Source: Botryosphaeria dothidea
Taxonomy: Eukaryota > Ascomycota > Dothideomycetes > Botryosphaeriales > Botryosphaeriaceae
DNA: 64,000 bases
Assembly: GCA_011503125.2 (NCBI GenBank)
Contig: WWBZ02000009.1
Span: 930,001 to 994,000, forward strand
Direction of reading: 5' to 3'
Part shown: piece by piece, positions 1 through 12,239 of the stretch
How positions within the stretch are numbered: the first letter of the stretch is position 1
How the letters are laid out: every line of letters starts with the position of its first letter
Made by a program: the position numbers and the translations under genes
Notes under the pieces: generated by a model
What the model saw: only the letters and a program-made list of their open reading frames with translations
What the model was told of the DNA's origin: nothing
The model's database searches: none

Positions 1-1108
1 CCGAATATAAGTAGCCTTTGTGCGATGTACTGCTCTTGCCACACCCAACCCCTTGTATTCCATATTGAAGCGTCTTGCTCCGCTATCCATGGCTTCTCAA
101 CCGAGAGAGATATCGAATATCTTCCCGAAACTTTGGGGTTGACCGAAGATCGAAAGGCCAATTCTAATGAATTATCCCTTCTCCGCCGAAGGAAGGTTTC
201 GTCGCAACTAGAACTCGATGCCGCACCGAAAGTGATTGTCGAATGATGGAAGATGTCGGACATCCTTACTGACTCTCGTTCCCACTCTGAGTCGTCATCT
301 TGGAGGATGCACAGTGCATCGATCCAGAGATATTGGATTCCGAGCGCTCGAGCAACGAATATGGCATCCTTGAACGCCTGTGGTAAATTTTCGACCGGAA
401 TACCTTTCTTGTGCTCCGCCACCGTTGGACTAAGGCAATGTTGCCCTTGGAAACTGGCCCTTCTGGATCTGGGAGATTTCCTTTGATCCGAAGCCAATCG
501 CGACATCCACCTGCCCCAGGCCGATGTCAAAATTTGAAATCTTCGGAGAATCCAAGTACTCACCTTCATGAGCACCGATTCGAAATTTGAATTCATTGAA
601 CGGCTGATATGAGTGGGGCATACCCGGATGGCTGACTGTGACGAGCAGTTCGCTAAGCGAGAAGTCCATGTCGTTTTTCACATTCCCGTTGCGGTTTCCA
701 GACCACTGGTATTCAATTGTGACTTCCATCCTCGAGGTGGACGATGTCCACCATAGGAAGTTACCGTAACGGTGGAGCAATACACTCTTGAGCGCAGCAC
801 AGAACCTGCATCCCTTCTCCGCAGGGCTGGAAAGCTCTGGTAGATCTGGGCTTGTGATAATTCGGCTGTAAACATTACCCCCTACCCACAGAAAATCGTA
901 GGGTATTTCTTTTTTCACTTCTGGAAAAGAAAGGGTGCTCCCATCAAAACCAGGAGATGTCCTGGAGACACCGCCGGCATGGGAATCATCGAGAATCAAA
1001 CCGTGAGAGCATAGCTCACAGAGACCGGTGGTGCTTTCTTCCCGACAGATTTTGCGCGGAATAATCCTTCAAAGCAACCACCTGGTTGGGATTCTCGGAC
1101 ATGTCCAT
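1..1108 (-). pseudogene. HET-domain (heterokaryon incompatibility) gene, partial, probably broken
   Basis: Minus-strand reading of 1-430 gives a clear HET-domain core: GIPVENLPQAFKDAI, LGIQYLWIDALCILQDD, then an ASSSSCDETFLRRR block and NTRGWVWQEQ, which match the LP-F-DAI, YLWID-LCI-QDD and RGW-QE blocks of the family. The N-terminal part (430-1068) has the usual cysteine pairs (LCELC, GCRFCAAL). The two parts are in different frames, the first HET block (ALSyrWG) is reduced to a poor ALVQRW in a third frame, and the best start (ATG at 1108) is also out of frame with the LCELC part. No GT-AG intron repairs all of this, so I read it as a decayed gene cut by the left window edge. HET proteins trigger programmed cell death upon non-self recognition. 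A mis-modelled multi-intron gene is the alternative. Confidence 0.6.
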
Positions 1109-1553
1109 TCTCTTCCGCAGATTGAAGTATGCGACTCCAGATCTCCCCATGCAATCCACTGCAGAATTGATTCAATTGACGGATGGTCTGGGTAAATGCG
1201 GTGTGGAAGTCAACTTCTGGGTTTTCTCAAAGGAATAGATAAAGCATGGTCATGTTGAACGGACATTGTAAGGGAACTTGGAGAGATCAAAACAGATCAA
1301 ATCATTCGAGATCAGATTGTTCTTTTCACAGATGGCGATTAAGCTGCGGGGCTGACACGTCACGATGGACCAGTCTTTCTAGCCCTGATCTAACCGAAAC
1401 TGTCAGCGAGTTGAGAACATGGAACTCTCAGAACAGATTCCTCAATCTGTAATATGTCGTAAGAATTTCATACAAGATCTTGCATAATATATACATGAAA
1501 TATCCACAATCTCAGCGTAACCGCCATCCCACATTGATTCCGTAGCGATACGC
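1109..1553. other. intergenic, nothing recognised
   Basis: Spacer between the HET gene start and the esterase stop. No conserved reading frame or repeat seen. Confidence 0.5.
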
Positions 1554-3314
1554 TTAGTACCACAGAGCCTTGTTCCAGTGCAGGCACTTGTCATTGGCGA
1601 GGTCGTCCTCCTCAAGGTAGAAGGTGCTGTTGAAGACGAGCGTGTTGGTGTCGTTGCCGTACTTGGGCCAGAACAGCTTGTCGTCGGCCCACTCGGTGTT
1701 GGGGTTGCCGGTCAGCACGAACGACAGCAGGTACTTCTGCATGGCCACGGCGACGGTCGCGTTGACGGAAGAGGAGCCGCCCATGCCGCTGGGGGCGCCG
1801 GAGGAAGTGGAGTTCGAGGAGGTGGTGGTGTTCGAGGAGGTGGTGGTGGAGCTGGAGTCGGAGGACGACAGGCTGTAGGTGCTGTACCAGTAGTAGCTCT
1901 GGTCGGTGCCGTGCGTGGCCTGGTCCAGCGCGACCATGGCGTTCCAGGTGTTGTTCTTGAGGTACTGGGTCAGGGCGAGGTTCTTGCAGGTCAGGTCGAA
2001 CGACTGCTTCATGTCGGAGAAGCGCAGGCCGGGGCTGGTGTAGTCGGACTCCGGGTAGAGCTCGAGCAGCTCGTCGACGACGTCGTCGGCGATGGCCGGG
2101 AAGAAGATGCGCAGGTAGGTGGCGACGTCGGCGGAGGTGTTGACGCCGTCGTAGGCCTGGCCGTTGGCCTCGTGCTGCTCGTGGCTGATGACGACGGGGC
2201 CGTCGAAGTTGACGCGCTTCTGGTAGAACTGGGCCTCGTCTGTGTTTTGCGTTGGTAATCTTGGTAGAAGAAACAGAGCCAGGAGTGACTTACAGGTGTC
2301 GGCAATGATGTCGCCGTCAACACGGGGTTGCATTTGGTAGGTATAAGTATCAACGACGTCGTCGGCAGCAGACGTGAGTGTGTCGAAGTCAATGCCGCGC
2401 ATGCAGTCAAGAGCACCGCCATCACAGCCGACAGCGGAGGACACGTTCTGCCAGAAGTGCTGTTGTGGAGTCAAGTCAGAAAACCGTTCCAATTCATTAA
2501 AGATGCTTTTGTGAGCATACCTCAGCGTGATGGTGACCGGCACCGGGAACGAAGCCCGGGGACATAACGTAGGCGCGGTTGAAGTTTTGCTCGGCGTGAC
2601 CGGCAAAGCGCTGAGAGTCATGTTAGCACAGGGCAATCAATCTTGGAGAGAGTGGCTTACAGTCATCTGGAAGAGGACCTGAGATCCACCGGCAGAGAAG
2701 CCAACAGCAGTGACCTCATCCGGGTTGCCACCGAACTTGTTGATGTACTTCTTGACCCACTTGAAGGCATGCTCAACGTCCCAAACGGCCGTGTTCGAAG
2801 TGCCGCCCTCGTGAAGAAAGGTAGGGCCGTTGGCGAGACCGGTCATGCCCAGGCGGTAGTTGTAAGCGACGAAGATGAAGTCCTTGCTCAAGTCGAAAAG
2901 ACCTTCAGGGGTGTTCTCCGACTTGCTACCGCCGGTGAAACCACCGCCGTAGGTCCAGACGAGGACCGGAAGGTTCCTGCCCGCGGCATCGGCGGGTGCC
3001 CAAACATCCAGGTACAGGCAGTCCTCGGCCGAGGCGCAGTCGACGTCGGCGTCGGCAAGAGAGCCATCGTTGATCTCAGTCTCGACCGGAGGCCACTGAG
3101 GCTTGGCCCAACGGAGGTCGCCAGTGGGCACGGTGGCGAAGCGGATGTTCTGGTACTTGTAGTAACCGAGGGACTCGTTGCCAGCGGCGGCAACAACGGT
3201 GGAGTAGTCGAGCGTGACAGTGGGCGAGGAAGAACTGTTGGTAGAGGTAGCCTGGAATTGGGCAGATGCAGCTGTGGCCGCCAGAGGCAGCAGAATGGTA
3301 GAAAGAGAACGCAT
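1554..3314 (-). CDS. secreted type-B carboxylesterase/lipase
   Basis: Four exons: 3314-2661, 2610-2521, 2459-2294 and 2239-1554. The introns are 50, 61 and 54 nt with GT...AG ends, giving about 531 residues, normal for the carboxylesterase family (alpha/beta hydrolase). The N-terminus MRSLSTILLPLAATAASAQ is a signal peptide, so the enzyme should be secreted; I chose this Met over one five codons upstream because it starts the hydrophobic stretch directly. The EDCLYLDVW block, the oxyanion-hole region YGGGF and the nucleophile elbow GFSAGG (GxSxG) are visible. A YPESD segment and a THGTDQSYYWY segment are plausible sites for the acidic and His triad members. A Ser/Thr-rich insert (1790-1865) is a likely O-glycosylated linker. 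It hydrolyses carboxylic esters; the substrate is unknown. With the Baeyer-Villiger enzyme further right it could cleave an ester product, which is inference. Confidence 0.93.
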
Positions 3315-6300
3315 TGTCAAAATTTGCATGAAACAAACGAAGGGACTGGTGGAGTGAAAGGTTCTTAATGAGATGCGAAGACTACATTATATACTGTGCA
3401 CAGCAAAAGGAGAATCGTCGGTGGAGAGACGCGTACGACGGCCAAGGCGCAGAAGGGCCGCGTTGCTGTCGACCTACTTCGCCCGCCCTAAAGGTTTCTC
3501 CCGGCTTGGCGTTTTGTTTAAGGCGGTGGATGACGCACGGTACGGGCCAGGCCGTTGATCCGTAATTTAAGCCAGCATTCATACACATCAAGAAGCTCCG
3601 GGAACGGCCACTACAGTGGAATGGTGGTGACCCTGACCGTGCCGTGCAGCCGCAAAAACCAGTGGAAAATCGCGAAGCTGACGAGTCTTGCGATGGTAGA
3701 GCCAGAAGGTGCTCAGTGATACGGCTGGATATGCAGTTTGGCGAGGCCAGAGGAAAGCTCTTCCGGGCGTGCTTTTGCTGGCGTCGGCCTCAGGCTGAGA
3801 TCAAGACCGTTGGAAGCAAGGTCGGCAAGCTCTTCCCTGCAGCAATTGTTAGTCTCTCGAGTTCGTAGTCATGTTGACGCGTTCTTCGATGGCGCGGTCG
3901 CGGCTGGATTAATACGACTTAGACTGCTGGCCTTTTCCATGCCAACTTCTTAGCTCCGGGAATCTACATCTCGGAGCCGAGGGGCTCCTCGGAGTTACCA
4001 CTCACGAACAGCACCAAGACCTTCGAAGTGCGTTCGCTGGTGCAGGGAAAGGCGAAATACATATATACGTGCCCCGGGGAAATCCAAACAGGAGAAGGAA
4101 GTGTGTAGGTTTTTGACGGCCCAAGTCTGCTGTACGTTTCGAGCATGTGAAGGGCAACAGGCTAAATCGGACATGCATTTGCAGTTGGTCAGAAACGTCC
4201 GAGAAAACCAACAGCCAGTGGGAGACTTTACTTTTAACATGAACAGACAGGAGAGCAACTATCCCAAGTTGACACTGGCTTTTCTCAATCCCGAAAGAGC
4301 AAGTACATGAAGGGTGGTGCAAGAATGAGCCGGCCACGACTTACGAGCTCTAACTCCGAGGCCACAAGGCGGCGCGAAATGTTCTCCTCTTGCCACAGCC
4401 ACATCTTTCAACCACACTTTTCATGCACTGCGACGCGCGCTCTGACGCAAAGCCTGACTGCGCCCCTTATTCTAGGTCCCAGATGGCGCTGGCTTCGGCT
4501 GATGTGGCGGTATTCTACAGGAGAGTAGCCTATGATGAATGGAACTTCGTAGGGAGTCGAAGCATTCGTCCTGATGGCTTCTTCGGTAGAAGCTCAATAC
4601 ACTCACGTGCGGATGCATGCTCCCACTCTCCATCACAGTCCCAACTAGATTTTCTTTCGAGGCCGTTCATTGTATTTGGCGGTAAGCGTCGGCTGCAGCA
4701 CTCTCCTCTGTGTGCTAGGATGGGTCCGGGCGCAATCGCCGACAGGCGCCGTCGGTCCGTCCCTTAAATCCTCGATACTTAGCACTCTCTGGCCTGAGGA
4801 TCCGATCGAATCTCCAAGGAAATTCTCGGTCGAGACGCATTCACGCCTTTCCCTGTGTCATTCTTCACGTCCAACGCAAAATGAAAATTGACATACCATT
4901 CGAGTACTAACATCATGTCCCGCTTCCCGCAAGCGAAATCGATTAGCAGCGCGTACGGCTTGCGTAGAAGTATGGCAGTAGTACATGGGACGATATCCTC
5001 TCTTTTCAGAGGGTTGCACTCGAGACATGCCGTGTTTTGTTCCCGAGGATGGTGCGTGGGCCTGTACGAGGTCGGTTCCAATGGCATGTCAACAGCGACG
5101 GCAAATGCCTTGGGAGCTGTGCTGGTGCTGAGGAAGACTGCTTACATTTATGTTCGGACGAATACGGCAAGGCAATGTTACAATATGGAAATGATCTTGA
5201 CTTTCTCAACGGATTGTCGCCACAAAACATCAAGGATTCTTTTTCAGAACAAGAATTGACCTAGCGCCGGTCGACTATTTTGGCGCAAAGAGACAAAACT
5301 GGCACCTGCTCTTGTTGTCCCATTCCCGTGGAGATCAGGAGCGGGGCCCCAGAGTGGCAAGGCGGCCCGGGCCTGTGCTTGGCCACGCCGGTGCTACGTA
5401 CATACCTACAAAACTCGGCGTGGCTGGTCTGCGGCAGACTGACGGGCTAAGGACGGCAAGCTATTGATCTGGCTGTTACCAAACGTCTTCAATAGTATTT
5501 CGATGTTTGAATTATTCCCAATGGTGTTCGAGAAGCCTGCGATCCTGAATGTACCCGAGACATGGTTCCTGTCGACAATATTCTTGGCATCACGAAAGAA
5601 GTCTATGTGGTCAGGAAGACGTGCGGAGCTCCTCGTGATGACGAGTGGGCGGTGAAGGCTGCAGCCAGTCGGCATCGTAGCTGCCCTGCCAAACACGCTA
5701 TTCTTCAGTGACGTTCAATGCGGGACCGCTAGGGAACTAGTCGCGGGGGTTGCAATCACATACGAGCCGTTGAACAATCGTCGCTTTTGGACTCAGGCAC
5801 TCGGAGGAAGGCGGCTGGCTGAGGATAGGGGACCAACACGAGGTGCCACGCAGCCGTGTCGATCAGGGCACCTGCAGGACGAGCGCTGTATAGTGAAGGC
5901 AGAAAGGCTGTTGACTTTCCAGCCTCGGAAAACGTTAAAGGCTCAAATCACGCACATGGCGCGGCGGCAGGCGGCGCGGACATGGCGGCTATATTTGGAT
6001 GTGGCGCCGGAATCCTCCATCCCACCGGAAGCGCCCAAAGAGGCGGTGATTGTCGCCCACCAGCGCTCCCTTCCTGAACAATGGTCTTGAAGTGAGGTCT
6101 CTGGAGGGGCGTCCGGCTAAAGCCACGTTCCGGCAGCCTTCTCGAAGCCACGGCAAATCCCTGATCAGCAGTGCAGCTCGACACTGTGCATTTCAGATGC
6201 GCACGACCGGGAGCAAGCGGGCGGTCTTGGCCCTGCGGGGAAGCTGGCTCGCGTGGTGCGCCCCGGTCGGGCGTTGAACCTCTTTACAGCTACACCTCTG

Positions 6301-6378
6301 GCCTTCCCCACGAGTCATCCCTGCGCCCCTCTTTTATAGCCATGAGCGCCGCCGTCCTGCGCTGCCCACGCCTCCGCC
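3315..6378. other. 3-kb intergenic region, no gene recognised
   Basis: The esterase (leftward) and the zinc-finger regulator (rightward) diverge from this region, so it holds both promoters. Several open frames under 130 codons occur on both strands (for example 4390-4767, 5037-5264 and 5406-5696), but none shows a recognisable family, signal peptide or clean intron structure. Base composition is like the genic half, with no RIP signature. Confidence 0.5.
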
Positions 6379-9300
6379 ATGGCATCCTCACCCCTCTCCA
6401 TGCGCCGCTACTCGTCCGAGAGCCAGCAGTCGGCCGCGGAGCGCCAGAGTATACAGCCCATAAGCATCCCCTCGCCGCCAGCTTCGGAGCGCCACCAGTG
6501 TAGCCAGTGCCCCAGCAGCTTCCTGCGCCTCGAGCACCTCAAGCGCCACGAGCGCGACCACTGGGACAGCAAGCCCTACACGTGCGCCCTGTGTGGCAAG
6601 GGCTTCACTCGAAGGTAATTCACCTCGCCACGCCCCCCCCCCCCCCCCCCCCCTGCAGCTGCTCACAAAGTGTCTGAAGCGATACCTTGAAGCGCCACGA
6701 GCACGTCCATGCCGCCGTGTCGTCTGACGGCGAGAACGGCTCGTCCGTGTCGACCAGATCGCATCGCGGTCGCCACTTCCGCGCATGCCATAACTGCGCC
6801 CAGGCCAGGGCCCGCTGCTCCGGCGAGGATGTGTGCGCCCGCTGTCTGTCCAAAGCCATGGTCTGCGAATATCCCAAGAAGCGGCGCCGCAGCGGCCAGA
6901 CCTCGCCCACGCGCAATGCCTTTGCCTCGCAAGACCCAGCCTGGAGCATTGGCGAGCTGTCTCTCAACACTAACACCAACTCGCCGCAGTACGGCCTCCT
7001 TGACAATGACAACCTCTCGTGCTATTCGTCCAGCAGTGAAACCTTTCCGCAGAACATCTCCGGCTACGGCTTGGGCCACGACGCAGACCTGGCCAACATG
7101 ACCCCGCTTGAGATTAACTACGAGCAGATGTCTCCTTTGGTGGTTCCCAACAGCGGCGGCCTGATATCACCCGACATAGACACTTTCGACATGAGCCAGC
7201 CCTTTCCGCCGCAGCCCCCGCCACAACCCAACCAGCACATCAACATGGGGCATATGGGGGATGCGAACTCGTCTTCAATCAATTGGCTCCCAACGGCTTT
7301 CAACGAAGAAATCGACTATGCAACCCTGTCCGGAATTGGCGTACCACTCAAGAGCCCAAACAACAAAATGCCGGGCACAGGCATGCAGGATGGTAGTGCT
7401 ACTCTGCCGTCTCCGGCAGCAATGGACTTCCTCCCTGCCAGCCCTCCAAACGGCCGCCGTGGATCCCAATCCCCTGCGCGCTCGGACGGATCCAGCAATT
7501 CCAGCACCGGAAGCAACGGCAGATACTACGCAACGAGCTTTGACGGGGCGAGGATACCGTTTGTCCGGGGCACCAAAAGACGAAGATCCTTCAACGTCTC
7601 GAACTCAGAGCCCATCCGGTCTTCCTTGTTCCGACATCAATCCGGCGTGTATTCTTTCCCTGAAATCTCCGTTCCGATCGACAGTCTTCCGCCTGTACCC
7701 GTGACGGGCCCCGCGATGGATCTCAAAGCGTATGACCGAATAGCGGATGCATTCCGGCAGGTCTGCCATGGCTTGGGAACCACGTTTGTCCCGTTCAAGA
7801 CCTTGGCCGTGCCGGGACCTGGCCACCTCAATTATTTTCTCCAACTGTATTACGAGCATTTTCACCCAATTCTTCCAATCCTGCATCTTCCTACCCTGAA
7901 ACTCAACGAAGACGAATGGGTTCTTGGTCTGGCCGCCGCTGCAATCGGCTGCAGATATTCCGATTCTGAAGAGCTGCTGGGCTTCATAAGACCGATGACT
8001 GAATTTTTGCGGCGAGTTTCCGTCATGTCGGTATGTGCATCACTGGCCTGCGTGCTGAACTTCTGCTGATGATCTCCAGGTTGAACACCATCCTCCGCGG
8101 CAAATGCCACTTGGAGTGCTCCAGGCATTACTGCTCAATTCTATCAACATGCTGTATAGCGGTTCCAGCCGCAACGCCGATAGCGCGCAGAACGACTTTA
8201 GCCGATTGGTAGAAGCAGTGCGCACCTGGAAGCTCCTCCCTCCGTCAGAGACACCTCCGCAATCCTGGTCCGAATGGGTGAGAGGTGAAGCTCGTATTCG
8301 CCTCGGATACTCGATTTGGGTACGTTGTCTTCTGTATGTTGCGTAGCTGAGCTGATGATTGACTAGTTCCTCGACACGACCATGGCTTACCAAATGGATC
8401 AAAAACCATTCTTGACCATGGATGATCTGCATTCTGCTCTGCCCTGCAACGAACGCCTCTGGGCAGCGATGAACGAGGAAGAGTGGGCGAGTCTCCGCCG
8501 GAATACCGAGCGTATGGCATGCAAACCTTATCAAACATGACAGCTGCTAACATCATGCAGGAAATCCGCCCATTTCAGAGGTAGTGCACACCCTTTTTAT
8601 CCGCAAAGAAGTCAAACCAGACATTGGAGAATTCAGCAGAGTGCTTCTCCTTCACGGAATTTACCATGAGATGTGGACCATCGCGCGATATCACCGCCGC
8701 TCGCTGGCCTCGTGGATACCCTCAGCCGAGGATGCATTCGACAGATATGCCCCAGAGTATCAGGAACGGCCGCAGAACGTGGCGGATCGAAGCGTTTACA
8801 TCCCAGAAAACCCGCTGTACTCAAAATGGAGGAACGCAGCCTGCGATTGCCTGGACGTCCTCCACTGGGCAGCAAACGCCACCATAGCACAGCACTCGGG
8901 CTCCGAACACAACACCGTCTGCCACCTGCACCTCTCCCGCGTCGTCCTGCTCACGCCCATCTCCGAGATCGTCAGCCTCGCAAAGTCCATGGCCACGAGC
9001 GACCGCCAGAGCCTTCCGCAGCTCACCAAGCTCGAGAGCAAAGTCTCGCTCTGGGTGCAAAAGGACCAGCACAAGGCCCGCCTCGCCATGATCCACGCCG
9101 GCGCCGTCTACTGGCACGTCCGCCGCTTCTCCAAGGCCGGCTTCTACGAGCCCACCGCCGTCTTCCTCTCGACGCTGGCCATGTGGGCTTACGCCTCGTA
9201 CACGTCCCTCACCACCTCCTTCGCCCGCACCGACAGCCGCAGCGGCAGCGAGTCCCCGTCCCCCGGCGCCATCAGCTCGTCGAACTTTACGTCCTCGGAT

Positions 9301-9618
9301 ATCACGGCGCTTAGCGATGACTTTGACCACCCCACTTTCATCAGATTGGATCGGCCGAACGATGACGAGATGGTGCAGCTGTTCGTGCGCAACGGGGACC
9401 CCTGCAAGATGAAGGCGCACGTCTCGGGCGTCGGGAATCTGCTGTCGCCGCTCGGTCCGGAGAGGATCTTGCGGGAGGGCTGCAAGATTTTGTCGCGGAT
9501 GACGTTGACTTGGGGTATTGCCAACGAGCATCTCAAAGTCTTGTCGAATATGGTGGAGCAGGTGTCGAATATCAGGAATCACGGTTCTGTTGATGCTACG
9601 CAGGGGCCGGCTTCTTAA
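6379..9618 (+). CDS. transcription factor with C2H2 fingers plus Zn2Cys6 cluster and fungal-specific TF domain
   Basis: Five exons: 6379-6614, 6680-8030, 8080-8319, 8367-8511 and 8561-9618, giving 1009 residues. Finger 1 is CSQC...HLKRHERDH. Finger 2 is CALC...FTRSDTLKRHEHVH and is completed only by splicing across intron 1, which fixes that junction. Next comes a Zn2Cys6 cluster, CHNCAQARARC...CARCLSKAMVC, at about residues 110-140. A low-complexity Ser/Pro/Asn linker follows, then a Fungal_trans-type region from about residue 430 (YYEHFHPILPILHLPT). Proteins of this C2H2+C6 architecture are nuclear DNA-binding regulators in filamentous fungi. The neighbours are metabolic enzymes, so a local role is possible but unproven. 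Intron 1 contains a C21 homopolymer. An ATG at 6343 is in another frame. Confidence 0.92.
6633..6653. repeat. C21 homopolymer inside intron 1 of the regulator
   Basis: Twenty-one consecutive C bases lie between the donor at 6615 and the acceptor at 6679. They sit inside the intron that interrupts the second zinc finger. Length is likely variable and could be a sequencing estimate. Confidence 0.9.
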
Positions 9619-9830
9619 GAATCATATGAAAGATGCGAGTAGATATGTGAAAAAAAGAGCCTGTGGAGTGGAGACGATACCCGCCGAAATAGATGTTTTC
9701 ATGACTCCTTCACACGCAGCACTTTGAGATGCACCTGAAGATGATGCTTGTGTAATTCCGCGGCTGGAACCTCATTGCCAACGTCCCCACACCGTACCCA
9801 CCTGCCTCCCATTCGGCCGCTTCCCTCAAC

Positions 9831-10576
9831 TCAGAACGGGAAAGTCTCTGTCGGATTGATCAACTTCGCCGACACTCCGCTCGCATAAAACGCACCCTCG
9901 TACCGCAGCACCTCAACATTCACCCACGGATCAAACGCCGACGTCCGCGGAAACGACACGCAGCCCCTCCCCAACCAAACCTCCTTCGCCTCAAGCTGCA
10001 TACTCGACGGCACAAACTCCCTCACCACCGGCGGCTGCCCCGGCACCGCCGGCGGAATCACCCTCAAATTCAGCGTCCTCTTCGCGCCCCCCCCTCCCCG
10101 GGGATCCCCTCGCCGCGCACCTCCGGCACGAACTCGAACCCCACGACCTCCCGCCCCAGCGGCCGCTCCGCGCGGCCGCGCACGAGGCGCGTGCCCGTCG
10201 CGTGCTCGATGACCGTGCGGCCGAAGACCTTGGGGTACCCGAAGACCTCGCGGCCCGCGAAGATGGCGGCCTCGTTGTCGAGCAGCAGGATCAGCGGGTG
10301 GTTGTACGTCTCGCCGCCGTATGCCACCTCGACGCTCTGCACGAACTCGGCGTACCGGCCCACGCTGCTCATGCCGTAGTGCACGAAGGTGGAGGTGACG
10401 AGGGGCTCGGCGGCAAGGGTGAGGGCGGAGGGGACGAGGGCCTCGATGCTGGCGCGCGTGACGCGGTAGGCGATGGCGGTGAGGGTCACGTCGGAGAAGG
10501 TGTGGGTGGTGGTGGTGTAGGGAGGGGAGAAGGTCGGGATGGCATTGCTTTCGACGGAGAGTTTACCGGCAGACAT
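9831..10576 (-). pseudogene. acetoacetate decarboxylase-like (ADC family), one-base frameshift
   Basis: The first 169 codons (10576-10070) and the last 79 (10067-9831) are in adjacent frames that together make one ADC-family protein. Recognisable pieces are VTSTFVHYG, the HPLILLLDNEAAIFAGRE segment and GYPK, the last containing the lysine expected to form the Schiff base. The total of 746 nt is one base short of 249 codons, the family's usual size. The shift falls at the C8 run 10087-10094 (G8 on the coding strand), where one extra G restores the frame. It is therefore either a real frameshift or a homopolymer sequencing error. I saw no intron that would do it. The enzyme would decarboxylate a beta-keto acid; the cellular substrate is unknown. 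Confidence 0.78.
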
Positions 10577-11085
10577 GTTGGGCTAAGTGGGCGGTTGGTG
10601 TTTTGCAGAGAGGATGGATGGGGAGGAATGGATATATATGCGGCGTGCTGCGGGCATCTTGGCGGGATGCCTCCGCGCGGGAAGCTTGGATGTCGATGTT
10701 GCATGCTCCCGGGCCAGCCGGGACCAATTTTTGGGTGGACTGCTGAGCAAAGAGGAAGATGGTAGAGGTATGCTATGTGTGCAATATGCTCTCGGATTTG
10801 GATGCGTGGTCCGGCCGACGATGCCATATCCGGTAGCCGGTAGCCGATAGCCAGTTCTGTAGGTTCGTGGGGTCTTCAATCGGAACCCCATCTGTCCGAT
10901 CCCGCACCCATATATCATGGCCCAAGGTGGGAATACATGTGGTCAGTGGTCCTCAATCGTAAAGATCGCCTGAAGCCGCCTGAGATCACTCCGTGTAACA
11001 TGCACGTGGTTCCGAACTTCCCAAATTTCTTACTCCGGCTCACCAGCTACGGAAAGGCCAGTAGAACGCCCGTTTACGAAGACCG
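10577..11085. promoter_or_regulatory. spacer upstream of the ADC-like gene
   Basis: It lies between the start of the ADC-like gene and the stop of the P450, both on the minus strand, so it should hold the ADC promoter. A TATATAT motif is present at about 10632. No ORF or repeat recognised. Confidence 0.4.
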
Positions 11086-12202
11086 TCAAAAAGTGGCGTG
11101 GGTCGCTCTCTTGACCACCACTGGGAGCGGTGGCTTCTCCCATCCAAGGAAACTTTTCTGCTTAATCCACTCACTGGTTCCATCGGCAGAAGAAAGATCA
11201 AAGTGCCACAAAACGTGGACCAATGCAAGTCGAATTTCATGGAGGGCGAGGCTTCCGGGCAAGAAGTTAGAAATGCGAGCGCGAGTGTGGAACGCTCATC
11301 AACTTACTTCTTTCCGATGCAGCTTCGAGGACCTATACCGAAGGGCTGAAATACTCGCCTGTTATCGTTGACAAACTCTCCTCCTGCGGCGGCTTCTGGG
11401 AGCCAGCGTTCCGGCAGAAACTCTTCCGGGCGATGGAAATTGTGACGGGAATGGTAGGCGGGATATTGATGCAGACCCACCATGGCCTACGAGAAGACTC
11501 ATCAGCCCAAGCTCTTGCTACTTGCGGGTTGAATGATGGAGATGGTACTTGCCCCAGCCGGCACATGGCTGCCGGAGATCACAGCACCGCCCTCTGGCAC
11601 CAGCCGATACAGCATATCCGGCGTCGGTGGATACAGCCGCATACTCTCGTTAATCACCGCATCGAGATACGGCAGTTTCGCCAGCGTCTCCATGGTAAAC
11701 GCCTCCTCACCTCCTTCCACTCCTCTGATCTCTTTAACCACGCTCTTCATGGCCTCCGGATGCTTCGTCAAAAGCCACACCGTCCCCGCGAGCGCCGTCG
11801 CCGTCGTCTCCGTCCCCGCCGCCATGAACAGCGCGGCATTCGCATGCATCTCCGCGCGCGTCAGCGCATCCCCCTTCTTCTCAACGAGCGTCCATATGTC
11901 CGGCCGACCCAAATCCTCGCTGCGATCCAGTCGCTTGTCAACGAGACCAGACGCATACCCCATGTGCGCCTTTCGCTTCTCCACCACCGCCTTCGACGCC
12001 AGCAGCGGCGTCAGCATGCGGCTCACCAGCGGCAGATACTGCAACAACACGACCCGCAAGCACAGCAGCCGGAACACCGCAAACACGTTCCTCACCCACG
12101 GGCTGTACACGCCCGCGTCCAGCAAGCCCAGCGGCGCCCCGAACGCCAGGTCCGCCATCACATCGAACGTCAGGAAATTGAACAGGTCCGCCATGTTCAC
12201 GA

Positions 12203-12239
<37 letters not shown>

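Noticed and set aside
1578..2258. 226-codon plus-strand ORF, Gly/Val-rich
   Set aside because: Antisense shadow of the esterase last exon.
3315..6378. several ORFs of 60-125 codons as possible genes
   Set aside because: No homology pattern, no signal peptide, no consistent introns; strands overlap one another.
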